In this document: piece after piece, positions 54,028 through 62,194 of the stretch | Numbering within the stretch: the first letter of the stretch is position 1 | Layout of the letters: each line of letters begins with the position of its first letter | NCBI GenBank assembly: GCA_963774945.1 | Contig: CAVZHA010000015.1 | Span: 1 to 64,000 of the forward strand | From: Trebonia sp963774945 | GTDB taxonomy: Bacteria > Actinomycetota > Actinomycetes > Streptosporangiales > Streptosporangiaceae | Reading direction: 5' to 3' | DNA length: 64,000 nucleotides | Translations under genes and position numbers: made by a program | The notes under the pieces: model-generated | What the model was told of the DNA's origin: nothing | The model's input: the letters and a program-made list of their open reading frames with translations, nothing else | Databases searched by the model: none

Positions 54028-54957
54028 ATGAATCTCGCCGGACTCGACATGAACCTGGTGGTCGCGTTGCGGGCGCTGCTCGCCGAGCGCAACGTGACCC
54101 GGGCGGGAGAGCGGATCGGCCTCAGTCAGCCCGCGATGAGCGCCGCGCTCGCCCGGCTGCGCCGCCATTTCGGCGATGAGCTGCTGGCCAGGAAGGGCAG
54201 CGGGTACCAGCTGACGGCCCTCGGGGTGGTGCTGCTCGACCGCGCTGAGGTCGCCTGCGAGATGCTGGAGCAGGTCTTCGGCAGCCAGCCGCGCTTCGAC
54301 CCGGCGCGGGAGGAACGCGAGTTCGTGATCCTCACCTCCGACTACGCCGCCGCCGTCTTCGGTGACCAGCTCGCCCGTGAGATCAGCGCGCAAGCGCCCG
54401 GCGTCCGCATCACCTTCCGCCAGATACCGGTGACGGTCACCGACGACCCGGCCGCGCTGCTGGCCACCGTCGACGGCATGATCCTGCCGCACGGCATCAT
54501 CGGCGGCCTCCCGGCCCTCGAGCTGTTCAATGATCGCTGGCTGTGCCTGGTAGCCGAGGACAATCCCGAGGTCGGCGAGTCGATCACGCTGGACGACCTG
54601 GCGACCCTGCCGTGGGCCGTGTACCAGCGGGCCTATGACGCTCCGGCGGCCCGCCAGCTTTCCACGCTCGGCATCGAGCCCCGCGTCCAGGTCTCGGTGG
54701 ACAGCTTCCACGTGCTGCCGTCCATGGTCGCGGGTACCGGCCGGGTGGCCATGGTCCATGCGCTGCTCGCCGCCCGCCTCGGCCTCCGTCAGGGTGGTGC
54801 TTCCGGCAGCGGCATCCGGGTGCTGGACTGCCCGTTCGACGCGGTCCCGGTCCGGGAGGCGCTGTGGTGGCATCCGGTCCACACCCATGACGCCGGCCAT
54901 CTGTGGCTGCGCGAAACGGCCGGCGCGATCGCCGCCAGGTTCCCCGCCTCCGGTTAG
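54028..54957 (+). CDS. LysR-family regulator (NodD/PcaQ-like)
   Basis: A 309-residue activator with N-terminal HTH AERNVTRAGERIGLSQPAMS then AALARLRRHFGDELLARKG, and an effector domain (FVILTSDYAAAVFGDQLARE, SFHVLPSMVAGTGRVAMVHA) of the NodD-like type that senses aromatic compounds. It is intact. It is divergent from the MFS gene, and the repeated 27-bp box in front of both the MFS gene and the catabolic operon makes it their likely activator. Confidence 0.9.
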   Translation: MNLAGLDMNLVVALRALLAERNVTRAGERIGLSQPAMSAALARLRRHFGDELLARKGSGYQLTALGVVLLDRAEVACEMLEQVFGSQPRFDPAREEREFVILTSDYAAAVFGDQLAREISAQAPGVRITFRQIPVTVTDDPAALLATVDGMILPHGIIGGLPALELFNDRWLCLVAEDNPEVGESITLDDLATLPWAVYQRAYDAPAARQLSTLGIEPRVQVSVDSFHVLPSMVAGTGRVAMVHALLAARLGLRQGGASGSGIRVLDCPFDAVPVREALWWHPVHTHDAGHLWLRETAGAIAARFPASG

Positions 54958-54982
54958 GGAACGCCGACCGCGCGCGGCGCGC

Positions 54983-55645
54983 TCACGGTCGGAACAGGTA
55001 CCGGCGGACCATGAGGCTCAACGTCTCCAGGAAAATCTGGTCGTCAGCCAGCGGCGCGGCGAAGGTCGGGCCGTAGGCGACCCGCAGGACCAGAGCCGAG
55101 AAGACCGCGTTGAAGGCCGCGCGGGCGGCGGTCTCGGGGTCGGGGCTGTCGATGGCATCCCGGCCGAGCAGCAGCAGGTTCGTCACCAGATCGCCCAGCT
55201 GGCGGCTGTAGTAGGCGCCGCGGCGATAGACCTCCTGGTGCACCCCGGAGATGAGCACGACCGCGCGCAGCAGCGCGGCGTGCCGGAAGAAGATGGCCGC
55301 GACCTCGCCGACCACGCCGATCGCGAGCTGGTCGGCTGGCAGACCACGCCAGCGTTCCTCGTCCATCAGGACCGCCTGGTCGGCCCGCAGGCGGGTCATG
55401 CCGTGCTCGTAGACGGCCAGGAAGAGCGCGTCCTTGTTGTCCGCACGGGCGTAGATGGCCCGGGGCGCGACGTGGGCGCGCTCGCAGACCGCGGCGATGG
55501 TGAACGCGTCGTACCCGCCTTCCTCCAGCAACTCGACTCCGGCGTTGAGCACGCGCTCCCACGCCTCGCGACTGCGCCGCTGTACCGGAGGACGAATCTC
55601 CAGTGATTCGGCCGGGGCGCCGTCGGCCGCTGCAGGGGTAGCCAC
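54983..55645 (-). CDS. TetR-family regulator
   Basis: A 220-residue repressor with HTH YDAFTIAAVCERAHVAPRAI then YARADNKDAL, and a C-terminal domain ending LETLSLMVRRYLFRP. GTG 55645 has GGGAGGATGG upstream; the frame is open to 55705. It is divergent from the FAD monooxygenase gene across a near-perfect 28-base palindrome, so it probably represses that gene and the P450 gene as well as itself. Confidence 0.87.
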   Translation of the reverse strand: MATPAAADGAPAESLEIRPPVQRRSREAWERVLNAGVELLEEGGYDAFTIAAVCERAHVAPRAIYARADNKDALFLAVYEHGMTRLRADQAVLMDEERWRGLPADQLAIGVVGEVAAIFFRHAALLRAVVLISGVHQEVYRRGAYYSRQLGDLVTNLLLLGRDAIDSPDPETAARAAFNAVFSALVLRVAYGPTFAAPLADDQIFLETLSLMVRRYLFRP

Positions 55646-55701
55646 CGTCCCATCCTCCCAGGGGTTGACAAAGCCGCGACAGCAACCGATGCTCATTCCC
55701 A

Positions 55702-55729
55702 ACAAACCGTAGTGAACACTACGTTTTGT
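55702..55729. promoter_or_regulatory. TetR operator palindrome
   Basis: CGTAGTGAACACTACG (55708-55723) is a perfect 16-bp palindrome, extended by ACAAA/TTTGT arms to 28 bases with single mismatches. It lies between the divergent tetR and FAD monooxygenase genes, 22 bases before the latter. Confidence 0.75.
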
Positions 55730-55751
55730 CTATTCGCAACGAGGAGACCCT

Positions 55752-57050
55752 ATGAGCGCCAAACGCGGTCGTGTCGCGGTCATCGGGGCCGGGCCGGCCG
55801 GCATGGCCACCGCCCTGTCGGTCCATCAGGCCGGCCACGACGTCATCTTGCTTGAGCGCTATCACCAGGCCCGGCCGGCCGGCAACATCCTCAACCTGTG
55901 GCCCCCGCCGATCAAAGCGCTCGGCCTGCTCGGGGTGGACGTCAACGATCTGGGGGCGCCGTGCTATTCGGAGTTCCGCTCCGCCGGCGGCCGCACCCGA
56001 GTCCGGGTCAACCTGCCCGACGAGGTGGTGAGCGCTTACGGCGGCGGGTTCATCGGCCTGCTCCGTCCGGAGCTGTACGAGCGGCTGCTCGCCGCCTTGC
56101 CGGCGGGCGTCCTGCAGGTCGACCGCACCGTGGACAGCTTCGACCACGACGAAGCGAGCGCCCGCCTGCAGATGGCAGGCGGCGAGGTCATCGAGGCCGA
56201 CGTCGTGGTCGGCGCCGACGGCATCGACTCCCTCGTGCGCCGCACGCTGTGGGGCGATGCCGCCAAGCGCGAGCACAACCTGCACATCTTCGGCGGGTTC
56301 ACCTTTGACGAGACGGTGCCGGCCGAGAAGGGGCTGTGCATCATTTCCCACAGCCGGACCGTGCAAGGCAGCTGGACCTCGATCCGCAACAAGGGGCGCG
56401 ACGGCTTTCAGTGGTGGGTGCTCGGCGCCCACGACGCCAGCACCGAGTTCACCGGCGACCTGCACGGCTCTGCGACGTTGATGGGCGCCGCATTCTCAGC
56501 CCCGCTGCCACAGCTCATCGCCGCCACCGACCCCGGCAACGTGCAGCGCTGGGTACTGCGCGACCGCAAGGCGCTGAAGCAGTGGTCGAAGGGACGGGCC
56601 ACCTTGGTCGGCGATGCCGCCCATCCGACGTCGCCCTACGCCGCCTACGGCGCGGGCATGGCCACCGAAGACGGGTACTTCCTCGGCCGTCGGCTGGCCG
56701 GAGTGGACCTGTCCGACTACGCCGCCGTTCGCGCTGCCCTTGACGCCTTCGAGGCGCCGCGCAAACCGCACACCGCTCGCCAGGTCCGGCAGGCCTTCAT
56801 CCTGGGCAAGGTTTTCCATCACGCCCCGGCTCCGCTGCGGCCCGTCCGCGACGCGATCCTGGATCGAACCCCGTTCCTGCAGAAGGTCGTCGGAGAATCG
56901 TCGCCGGGCGAGATCCTGGCCCAGATCTCCGCGATCGACGAAGCCGAGCAGCGCTTCACGGCGGTGTCGGCGTCGTTAGCGGCGCCGGCGAGCCCATTGC
57001 TCTCATTGAATGAGAACCACCTAGCGGGCGTGCGGTCCTGGAACGCATGA
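55752..57050 (+). CDS. FAD-dependent monooxygenase (group A)
   Basis: A 432-residue flavoprotein: VAVIGAGPAGMATALSVHQA (FAD GxGxxG), VVVGADGIDSLVRRTLWG (DG motif) and ATLVGDAAHPTSPYAAYGAG (GD motif). It should hydroxylate an aromatic or polyketide-like substrate with NAD(P)H and O2. ATG 55752 has GAGGAG upstream. It is followed 45 bases later by a P450 gene on the same strand, which suggests successive oxidations of one compound. No break is seen. Confidence 0.9.
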   Translation: MSAKRGRVAVIGAGPAGMATALSVHQAGHDVILLERYHQARPAGNILNLWPPPIKALGLLGVDVNDLGAPCYSEFRSAGGRTRVRVNLPDEVVSAYGGGFIGLLRPELYERLLAALPAGVLQVDRTVDSFDHDEASARLQMAGGEVIEADVVVGADGIDSLVRRTLWGDAAKREHNLHIFGGFTFDETVPAEKGLCIISHSRTVQGSWTSIRNKGRDGFQWWVLGAHDASTEFTGDLHGSATLMGAAFSAPLPQLIAATDPGNVQRWVLRDRKALKQWSKGRATLVGDAAHPTSPYAAYGAGMATEDGYFLGRRLAGVDLSDYAAVRAALDAFEAPRKPHTARQVRQAFILGKVFHHAPAPLRPVRDAILDRTPFLQKVVGESSPGEILAQISAIDEAEQRFTAVSASLAAPASPLLSLNENHLAGVRSWNA

Positions 57051-57095
57051 TCCGCGAACAGGCAACGCGGAGGCAGCGATGGCGCAGGTGACCCG

Positions 57096-58349
57096 ATGAC
57101 GACAACCGACGCGGCGCCCGGATGCCCCGTCAGTGAATCGTTCGACCCGCTGTCGGCGGATTTCCTGGCCGACCCGTACACCTCCCTGGCGGCGCTGCCG
57201 CGCGAAGAGCAGCCCATATTCTTCGCCCCGTCGATCGGCTATTACATCCTGACCAGGCACGCCGACATCGAGCGGGTCTTCATGGACCCGGCCACCTACT
57301 CGGCGGCGGTCGCGCAGGCACCCCTGATGCCGGTGGTGCCCGAGGCCCAGCGGATTCTGCTCGCGGGCGGCAACAAGCCCCAACCGACGATGGTCAGCCT
57401 GGACGAGCCGGAGCACGGCCGGCTGCGCAAGCCGACCGCCCGGGCGTTCAGCATGAAGCGAGTTAGCGCCCTGGTCCCGGTCATCGAGGCGACCACCGCC
57501 CGGCTGCTCGACGCGGTCGGGCCGGCGGCCGAGTTCGACCTGGTCGCCGCGCTCGCCTTCCCGCTGCCTGCCAACATCGTGTTCTCGCTGATGGGCGTGC
57601 CCGAGCGGGACTATGCCACGCTCAAGCAGTGGTGCGGATACCGGGCCGCCCTGGGCTGGGGGCGCCCCGCGCCGGAGGACCAGATCGAGATCGCCACTGG
57701 GATGGCCGCCTACCGCGGCTACCTGCGGGAACTGGTCGACGCGAAGGCGAGTGCGCCCGGCGACGACCTGACCAGCGACCTGATCGCCATCCAGCGCGAG
57801 AATCCGGCGCGGCTGACCCTGGACGAGATCGCCTCGATCTTGTTCTCGCTGTCGTTTGCCGGGCACGAGACCACCACCGGGCTCATCGGCAACACCGTTC
57901 GCCGACTGCTCGAGGTTCCTGAGCGCTGGTCCGGTATCGCGGCGGATCCGGGCCTCATACCGGCGGCGGTGGAGGAGACCCTGCGCTATGACCCCTCGGT
58001 GCCGGTGTGGCGGCGGGTCACCACCCGGCCGGTGACGCTGGCGGGCGTGGAACTCCCGGCCGGGGCGAAGCTCTTCCTCTGGCTGGCGGCCGCGGGCCGG
58101 GATGGGGCCGCCTTCGACCAGCCGGATGTGTTCGACCTGCACCGGCCTGCCGCCGGACGCCACTTGGCCTTCGGCAAGGGCCTGCATTACTGCCTGGGCG
58201 CGAACCTCGGGAAGCTGGAAGCCCAGATCGCGGTCACCGCGCTCGCCGACCGCTATCCCGGCCTGCGGCTCGCACCGGACCAGCGGCTCGCCTTCCACCC
58301 GAACATCTCGTTCCGCGGACCGCAGGCCCTGAGGGTTCGCACTGAGTAG
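57096..58349 (+). CDS. Cytochrome P450
   Basis: A 417-residue soluble bacterial P450. The I-helix is SFAGHETTTGLIGN (oxygen activation), the K-helix EETLRYDPSVPVWRR (ExxR), and the heme loop LAFGKGLHYCLGANLGKLEA with the Cys ligand. It is complete and unbroken. It needs ferredoxin and a reductase; neither is encoded nearby. It lies directly after the FAD monooxygenase in the TetR-controlled unit and converges on a second tetR gene nine bases away. Confidence 0.94.
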   Translation: MTTTDAAPGCPVSESFDPLSADFLADPYTSLAALPREEQPIFFAPSIGYYILTRHADIERVFMDPATYSAAVAQAPLMPVVPEAQRILLAGGNKPQPTMVSLDEPEHGRLRKPTARAFSMKRVSALVPVIEATTARLLDAVGPAAEFDLVAALAFPLPANIVFSLMGVPERDYATLKQWCGYRAALGWGRPAPEDQIEIATGMAAYRGYLRELVDAKASAPGDDLTSDLIAIQRENPARLTLDEIASILFSLSFAGHETTTGLIGNTVRRLLEVPERWSGIAADPGLIPAAVEETLRYDPSVPVWRRVTTRPVTLAGVELPAGAKLFLWLAAAGRDGAAFDQPDVFDLHRPAAGRHLAFGKGLHYCLGANLGKLEAQIAVTALADRYPGLRLAPDQRLAFHPNISFRGPQALRVRTE

Positions 58350-58358
58350 CCCTACCGG

Positions 58359-58955
58359 TCAGGAGGTGCGGTACATCAGCCGCAGGGCGTTATCGACGTC
58401 CTCGTAGGCGCTCTTGATCGATCCGCGTCCGGTTACCCAAATCCGCAGCGAGTTGTAGAGCACCGCCTGCAGCGTCACCAGCACGGCCCTTCTGTCGCCC
58501 TCGATGGGGCCGTCGAAGGCGGCGGCGACGATCTCTTCGAACTGGAGGCTGAGCGACTCGTAGACCTCGGCCGCGTAGGAGTCGGTCGTCGTCTGGAGAA
58601 CCATCAGCACGCGGAAGAACTGCGGCTGGACCTGGAACGCCTTGATCGTGCGGTGGAAGACCTCGCGCAGCCGGTCCTGCTCCGGTCCCTCCGCCAGCGC
58701 ACCCGTCTCCAGGCGCACCTTCATGGCATGCTGCCACTCGTAGAACGCGGCCGCGAACAGGTGCTCTTTGGATGAGAAGTACCGGTAGACCGTCCCCAGG
58801 GCGACGTTGGCGTCCCGGGCGACCTCCGAGATCTTCACGCTCTCGTGGTCACTGCCCGCCAGCGCCTTGAGCGCCGCCCGCACGATTCGCTCCCGGCGCT
58901 CCCGCAGGTCGCGGCGGAGTTCCTCGGGAGGCGGGGGCCCAGCAGCCCGTAGCAT
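58359..58955 (-). CDS. TetR-family regulator
   Basis: A 198-residue protein with HTH HESVKISEVARDANVALGTV then YRYFSSKEHLFAAAFYEWQH and a C-terminal domain (VLMVLQTTTDSYAAEVYESL) like the TetR regulators of lipid/steroid-type catabolic genes. It lies 22 bases after the amidohydrolase stop on the same strand, so the two are probably co-transcribed. Confidence 0.87.
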   Translation of the reverse strand: MLRAAGPPPPEELRRDLRERRERIVRAALKALAGSDHESVKISEVARDANVALGTVYRYFSSKEHLFAAAFYEWQHAMKVRLETGALAEGPEQDRLREVFHRTIKAFQVQPQFFRVLMVLQTTTDSYAAEVYESLSLQFEEIVAAAFDGPIEGDRRAVLVTLQAVLYNSLRIWVTGRGSIKSAYEDVDNALRLMYRTS

Positions 58956-58977
58956 CCGTCTCCTCCCCCTGGGTGTT

Positions 58978-60225
58978 CTAGCGCACGGCGTAGCAGATTC
59001 TCATACTAGTTTGCAGTTTTGACGGCTGCAGTGGTTCAGCTCGCCGCCGGCGGACCGACAGGTACTTGCCGTTGTCATACATGACCGCGCGGCACTGCTC
59101 GAGCGTGTAGTTGAAGTTTTGCAGGTCCTTGATGTAGCTGCGGGGCTCGGCCAGGCCTTCGACGTGCGGGTAGTCCGAGCCCATGAGGATGTGATCCTGG
59201 CCGAGCAGGCGCAGCAGTGCGGCCAGCTCGTCCTCGTAGAAGGGCGAGACCCAGACGTGCCGCTTGAACGTCTCCCTCGGGTCCTCGGGGAACAGGTGCG
59301 GCACCTGGCCGAATGTCTTAGTCAGCTTCTCGAACAGATGGAACACCCAGGCCGTGCCGACCTCGATCGAGGCCGTCCTCAGGTTCGGGAACCGGTGGAA
59401 CAGGCCGAGGGCGAGGTGGCTGGCGAAGGTGTCCTGCAGCGCGTCGGCCGAGACCAGGCTGCGGAAGGCGCTGGCCCTGAAGGCCTCGGTGAAGTCGCTC
59501 TCGCCCCAGGCGGCGAGGTACTTGGTGTAGGCCGTTTCGCCGCCGTGGTAGAGCACGGTGATTCCCGAGTCGTTGGCGAGCTGCCAGAACCCGTCGAACA
59601 TCGGGTCGGCCGGCGCCCGCGAGCCCCGCTCGGTCATCACCGGCCCGCCGACCATCACCACGAACCTGGCGTCGTGCTCGAGCGCCCACTGCAGCTCGCT
59701 CACCGCGTTGGCGGGATCGGACAGCGTGATGTAGGGGGCGGCGAAGATGCGCTCCCGATAGGCGAAGCCCCAGTCCTGTTCCAGCCACCGGTTGAACGCG
59801 CGGAAGGCGGCCGTCAGCGCCGGGAGGTCGCCCACGAGCGCCTGCTCCATGCCGACGCCAAGCGTCGGCAGGAAGATGGCGGCTTCCACGCCCTGCTCGT
59901 CCATCACCGCGAGGCGAGCGTCGCGGTTGCGATACTCCGCGCGAATGGGCTCGAGTTCGCCGAACAACTTCGACGGGTCGGCGCTCTTGGGGTTGCGCCC
60001 GCGGAAGTACTCGTCCATCACCCCCGGCGCGGCGACCGGGTCGAAGGTCGGGTTGGGGATGAACTTGTTGATCTTCTCGCCGACGAGCAGGCGCTGCCGC
60101 CCGTTGAGCGTGACCCACTGCATCGCGCGCTTGCGGTATTTCGGCTCCAGGTAGCGGGTGAACGCGTCCAGCGCCTCGTAGTAGTGGTTGTCGCAGTCGA
60201 ACATGGGAAACGGCAGTTCGGCCAT
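58978..60225 (-). CDS. Amidohydrolase-family (ACMSD-like) metal hydrolase
   Basis: A 415-residue TIM-barrel protein: MAELPFPMFDCDNHYYEALD (DxDNHYYE, metal ligands at the first strand), ITVLYHGGETAYTKYLAAWG, and LGQDHILMGSDYPHVEGLAE (final Asp). This is the amidohydrolase_2 group, which decarboxylates or hydrolyses ring-cleavage products and related acids. ATG 60225 has GGAGG eight bases upstream. It is divergent from the acyl-CoA synthetase gene and leads a unit with the TetR gene. The C-terminal ~20 residues are unusual and basic. Confidence 0.88.
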   Translation of the reverse strand: MAELPFPMFDCDNHYYEALDAFTRYLEPKYRKRAMQWVTLNGRQRLLVGEKINKFIPNPTFDPVAAPGVMDEYFRGRNPKSADPSKLFGELEPIRAEYRNRDARLAVMDEQGVEAAIFLPTLGVGMEQALVGDLPALTAAFRAFNRWLEQDWGFAYRERIFAAPYITLSDPANAVSELQWALEHDARFVVMVGGPVMTERGSRAPADPMFDGFWQLANDSGITVLYHGGETAYTKYLAAWGESDFTEAFRASAFRSLVSADALQDTFASHLALGLFHRFPNLRTASIEVGTAWVFHLFEKLTKTFGQVPHLFPEDPRETFKRHVWVSPFYEDELAALLRLLGQDHILMGSDYPHVEGLAEPRSYIKDLQNFNYTLEQCRAVMYDNGKYLSVRRRRAEPLQPSKLQTSMRICYAVR

Positions 60226-60417
60226 GGCCAGCGCCTCCGACGGGATCAGCAACGTCACCGGGTCTTTGCCAATCTAGATCAAGGTTTCAGTTCATACAAG
60301 CTGGAGTTCTGGCCTCGCTTGGCTCCACTCTTGACGGTCCTAGACGGCTTAACAGAAACTGGGGTCTAGTTCACCTGAGTTGACGATGACCGGCGGGACC
60401 GAGCAAGAGGCGAGACC

Positions 60418-62187
60418 GTGACAGAATCCAACGACGGATCTCCCGCGCACCTCCGCTGGGTGGGGGCGGAGGTAATGGCGGCGCCTGCCCGTCAGGCCCT
60501 GCTCGGACCCGGCGCCCCGTTCGAGCTGACAACCGAGCTGGTACTCGGGCACCCGCATACGGTCTTCGCCCGGCGGCCGAAGACACTGCGCGAGACGCTG
60601 AACCGACATAGCGCCGACTACCGTGACCTTGTCTTCCTGGTCTCGCCCGATCAGACCTGGACGTTCCGCGAGGCGCTGTCGCACATCGATGCGCTGGCGG
60701 TCCTGCTGGCCGAGCGGTACCGGGTCAGGGCGGGCGACCGGGTAGCGATCGTGGCGGCCAACTCGGCCAAGTACGCCCTGCTGATGTGGGCGACCGTGAC
60801 CCTGGGGGCGATCGTCACCAGCCTCAACGGATGGTGGACAGGACCTGAGCTGCAGGCCGGCGTCGAGTTGACCAGCCCGGTCCTGATCGCCGGGGACGAA
60901 CGGCGACTGGCCCGGTTCGATCAGAACTCGATACCGCCGCAGGTGCCGGTAAGGCTGATTGACGGCCTGGTGGCCGAGGCCGAGGTCTACCGGGGGCAGG
61001 TCCCCGCGCCGCCTATCATCACCGAGGACTCCCCGGCGGTCATCCTGTTTACCAGCGGCACCACCGGCCGTCCCAAGGGCGCGACCCTCTCGCACCGCAA
61101 CCTCATCAACTTCGGGATGGTGCAGATGCTGAGCGGGGCGCTCAGCGCGACCGGGGTCCCCGGCACCGGCGGCACCGGCGGCACCGCCGTGGCCGATCCG
61201 CCCGCGCAGACAATCTCCATCCTGACCAGCCCCATGTTTCACATCTCGGGCCTCGTCGGCGTGTTCATCACCGGCGCGTTCGCGCACGCCAAGCTGATCT
61301 TCGCCCGGCCCGGGGCCTGGGACCCGGCGGTCTACCTGGCGCTGACAGAAGAACACTCGGTGACGGCCTGGAGCGGTGTCCCGACCCACTTCTGGCGTAT
61401 TCTGCGCCATCCGGAGCTGGACGCCTACGACGTCAGCTCCGTGGTCAGCGTGGGCGCGGGCGGGGCCACCTTCCCGCCTCAGCTGGTCAGGGACCTGCAC
61501 GAGCGCTTCCCGAAAATTCGGCTGGGAAGCGGCTACGGCATGAGCGAGAGCACCGGGCTCGGCACGTTCACCGGCGGAGACCTGTTCGTCAGCGTCCCCG
61601 ACAGCGCCGGGCCCGCGCAGCCTACGGTGGAAGTGCAGATCCGCGACGAGCGTGGCACCGTGCTGCACGCGGGCGAGACGGGGCAGATCTACCTGCGAAC
61701 GCCGTCGATCTTCCTGGGCTACTGGGAAGATCCGTCCGCCACCGCCGCCGTGCTTGACCAGGAGCGCTGGTATGCCACCGGCGACTACGGCGGTATCTCC
61801 AACGGAATGCTGTACCTGCAGAGCCGGCGACGGGACCTGATCCTGCGCGGCGGCGAGAACATCTACCCGGTCGAGATCGAAAACCGGCTGCTCGAGCACG
61901 CCGAGATCGACGACGCGGCCGTGATCGGGGTCGATCACCCGGAGCTCGGTCAGGAACCGAAGGCGTTCATCGTGCGCTCCGCCGGCGCCCAGCTGTGCCC
62001 GGCCGAGGTGCGCGACTGGTGCGCGCTCGCACTGGCCCGGTATAAGGTCCCGGCCGACGTGGAGTTCGTGGCCGCCCTTCCCTACAACGCGGCCGGCAAG
62101 CTGCTCAAGCAGGAACTGGAACGCCAAGAGCAGGAGCGGCGGCTGAACCCGGCCGCCCCGCCGCAGCAGTCGGCCGCGGGGCGGTGA
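60418..62187 (+). CDS. AMP-dependent acyl-CoA synthetase/ligase
   Basis: A 589-residue adenylating enzyme: P-loop-like VILFTSGTTGRPKGATLSHR, RLGSGYGMSESTG (A5), YATGDYG (A7), RGGENIYPVEIENRLLE (A8) and AAGKLLKQEL (A10 Lys). It activates a carboxylic acid to its CoA ester. GTG 60418 lies just after GAGGCGAGACC. It converges with the acyl-CoA dehydrogenase gene eight bases away. Together with the amidohydrolase and P450 it suggests degradation of a hydrophobic ring or chain compound. Confidence 0.92.
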   Translation: MTESNDGSPAHLRWVGAEVMAAPARQALLGPGAPFELTTELVLGHPHTVFARRPKTLRETLNRHSADYRDLVFLVSPDQTWTFREALSHIDALAVLLAERYRVRAGDRVAIVAANSAKYALLMWATVTLGAIVTSLNGWWTGPELQAGVELTSPVLIAGDERRLARFDQNSIPPQVPVRLIDGLVAEAEVYRGQVPAPPIITEDSPAVILFTSGTTGRPKGATLSHRNLINFGMVQMLSGALSATGVPGTGGTGGTAVADPPAQTISILTSPMFHISGLVGVFITGAFAHAKLIFARPGAWDPAVYLALTEEHSVTAWSGVPTHFWRILRHPELDAYDVSSVVSVGAGGATFPPQLVRDLHERFPKIRLGSGYGMSESTGLGTFTGGDLFVSVPDSAGPAQPTVEVQIRDERGTVLHAGETGQIYLRTPSIFLGYWEDPSATAAVLDQERWYATGDYGGISNGMLYLQSRRRDLILRGGENIYPVEIENRLLEHAEIDDAAVIGVDHPELGQEPKAFIVRSAGAQLCPAEVRDWCALALARYKVPADVEFVAALPYNAAGKLLKQELERQEQERRLNPAAPPQQSAAGR

Positions 62188-62194
62188 GCAACGG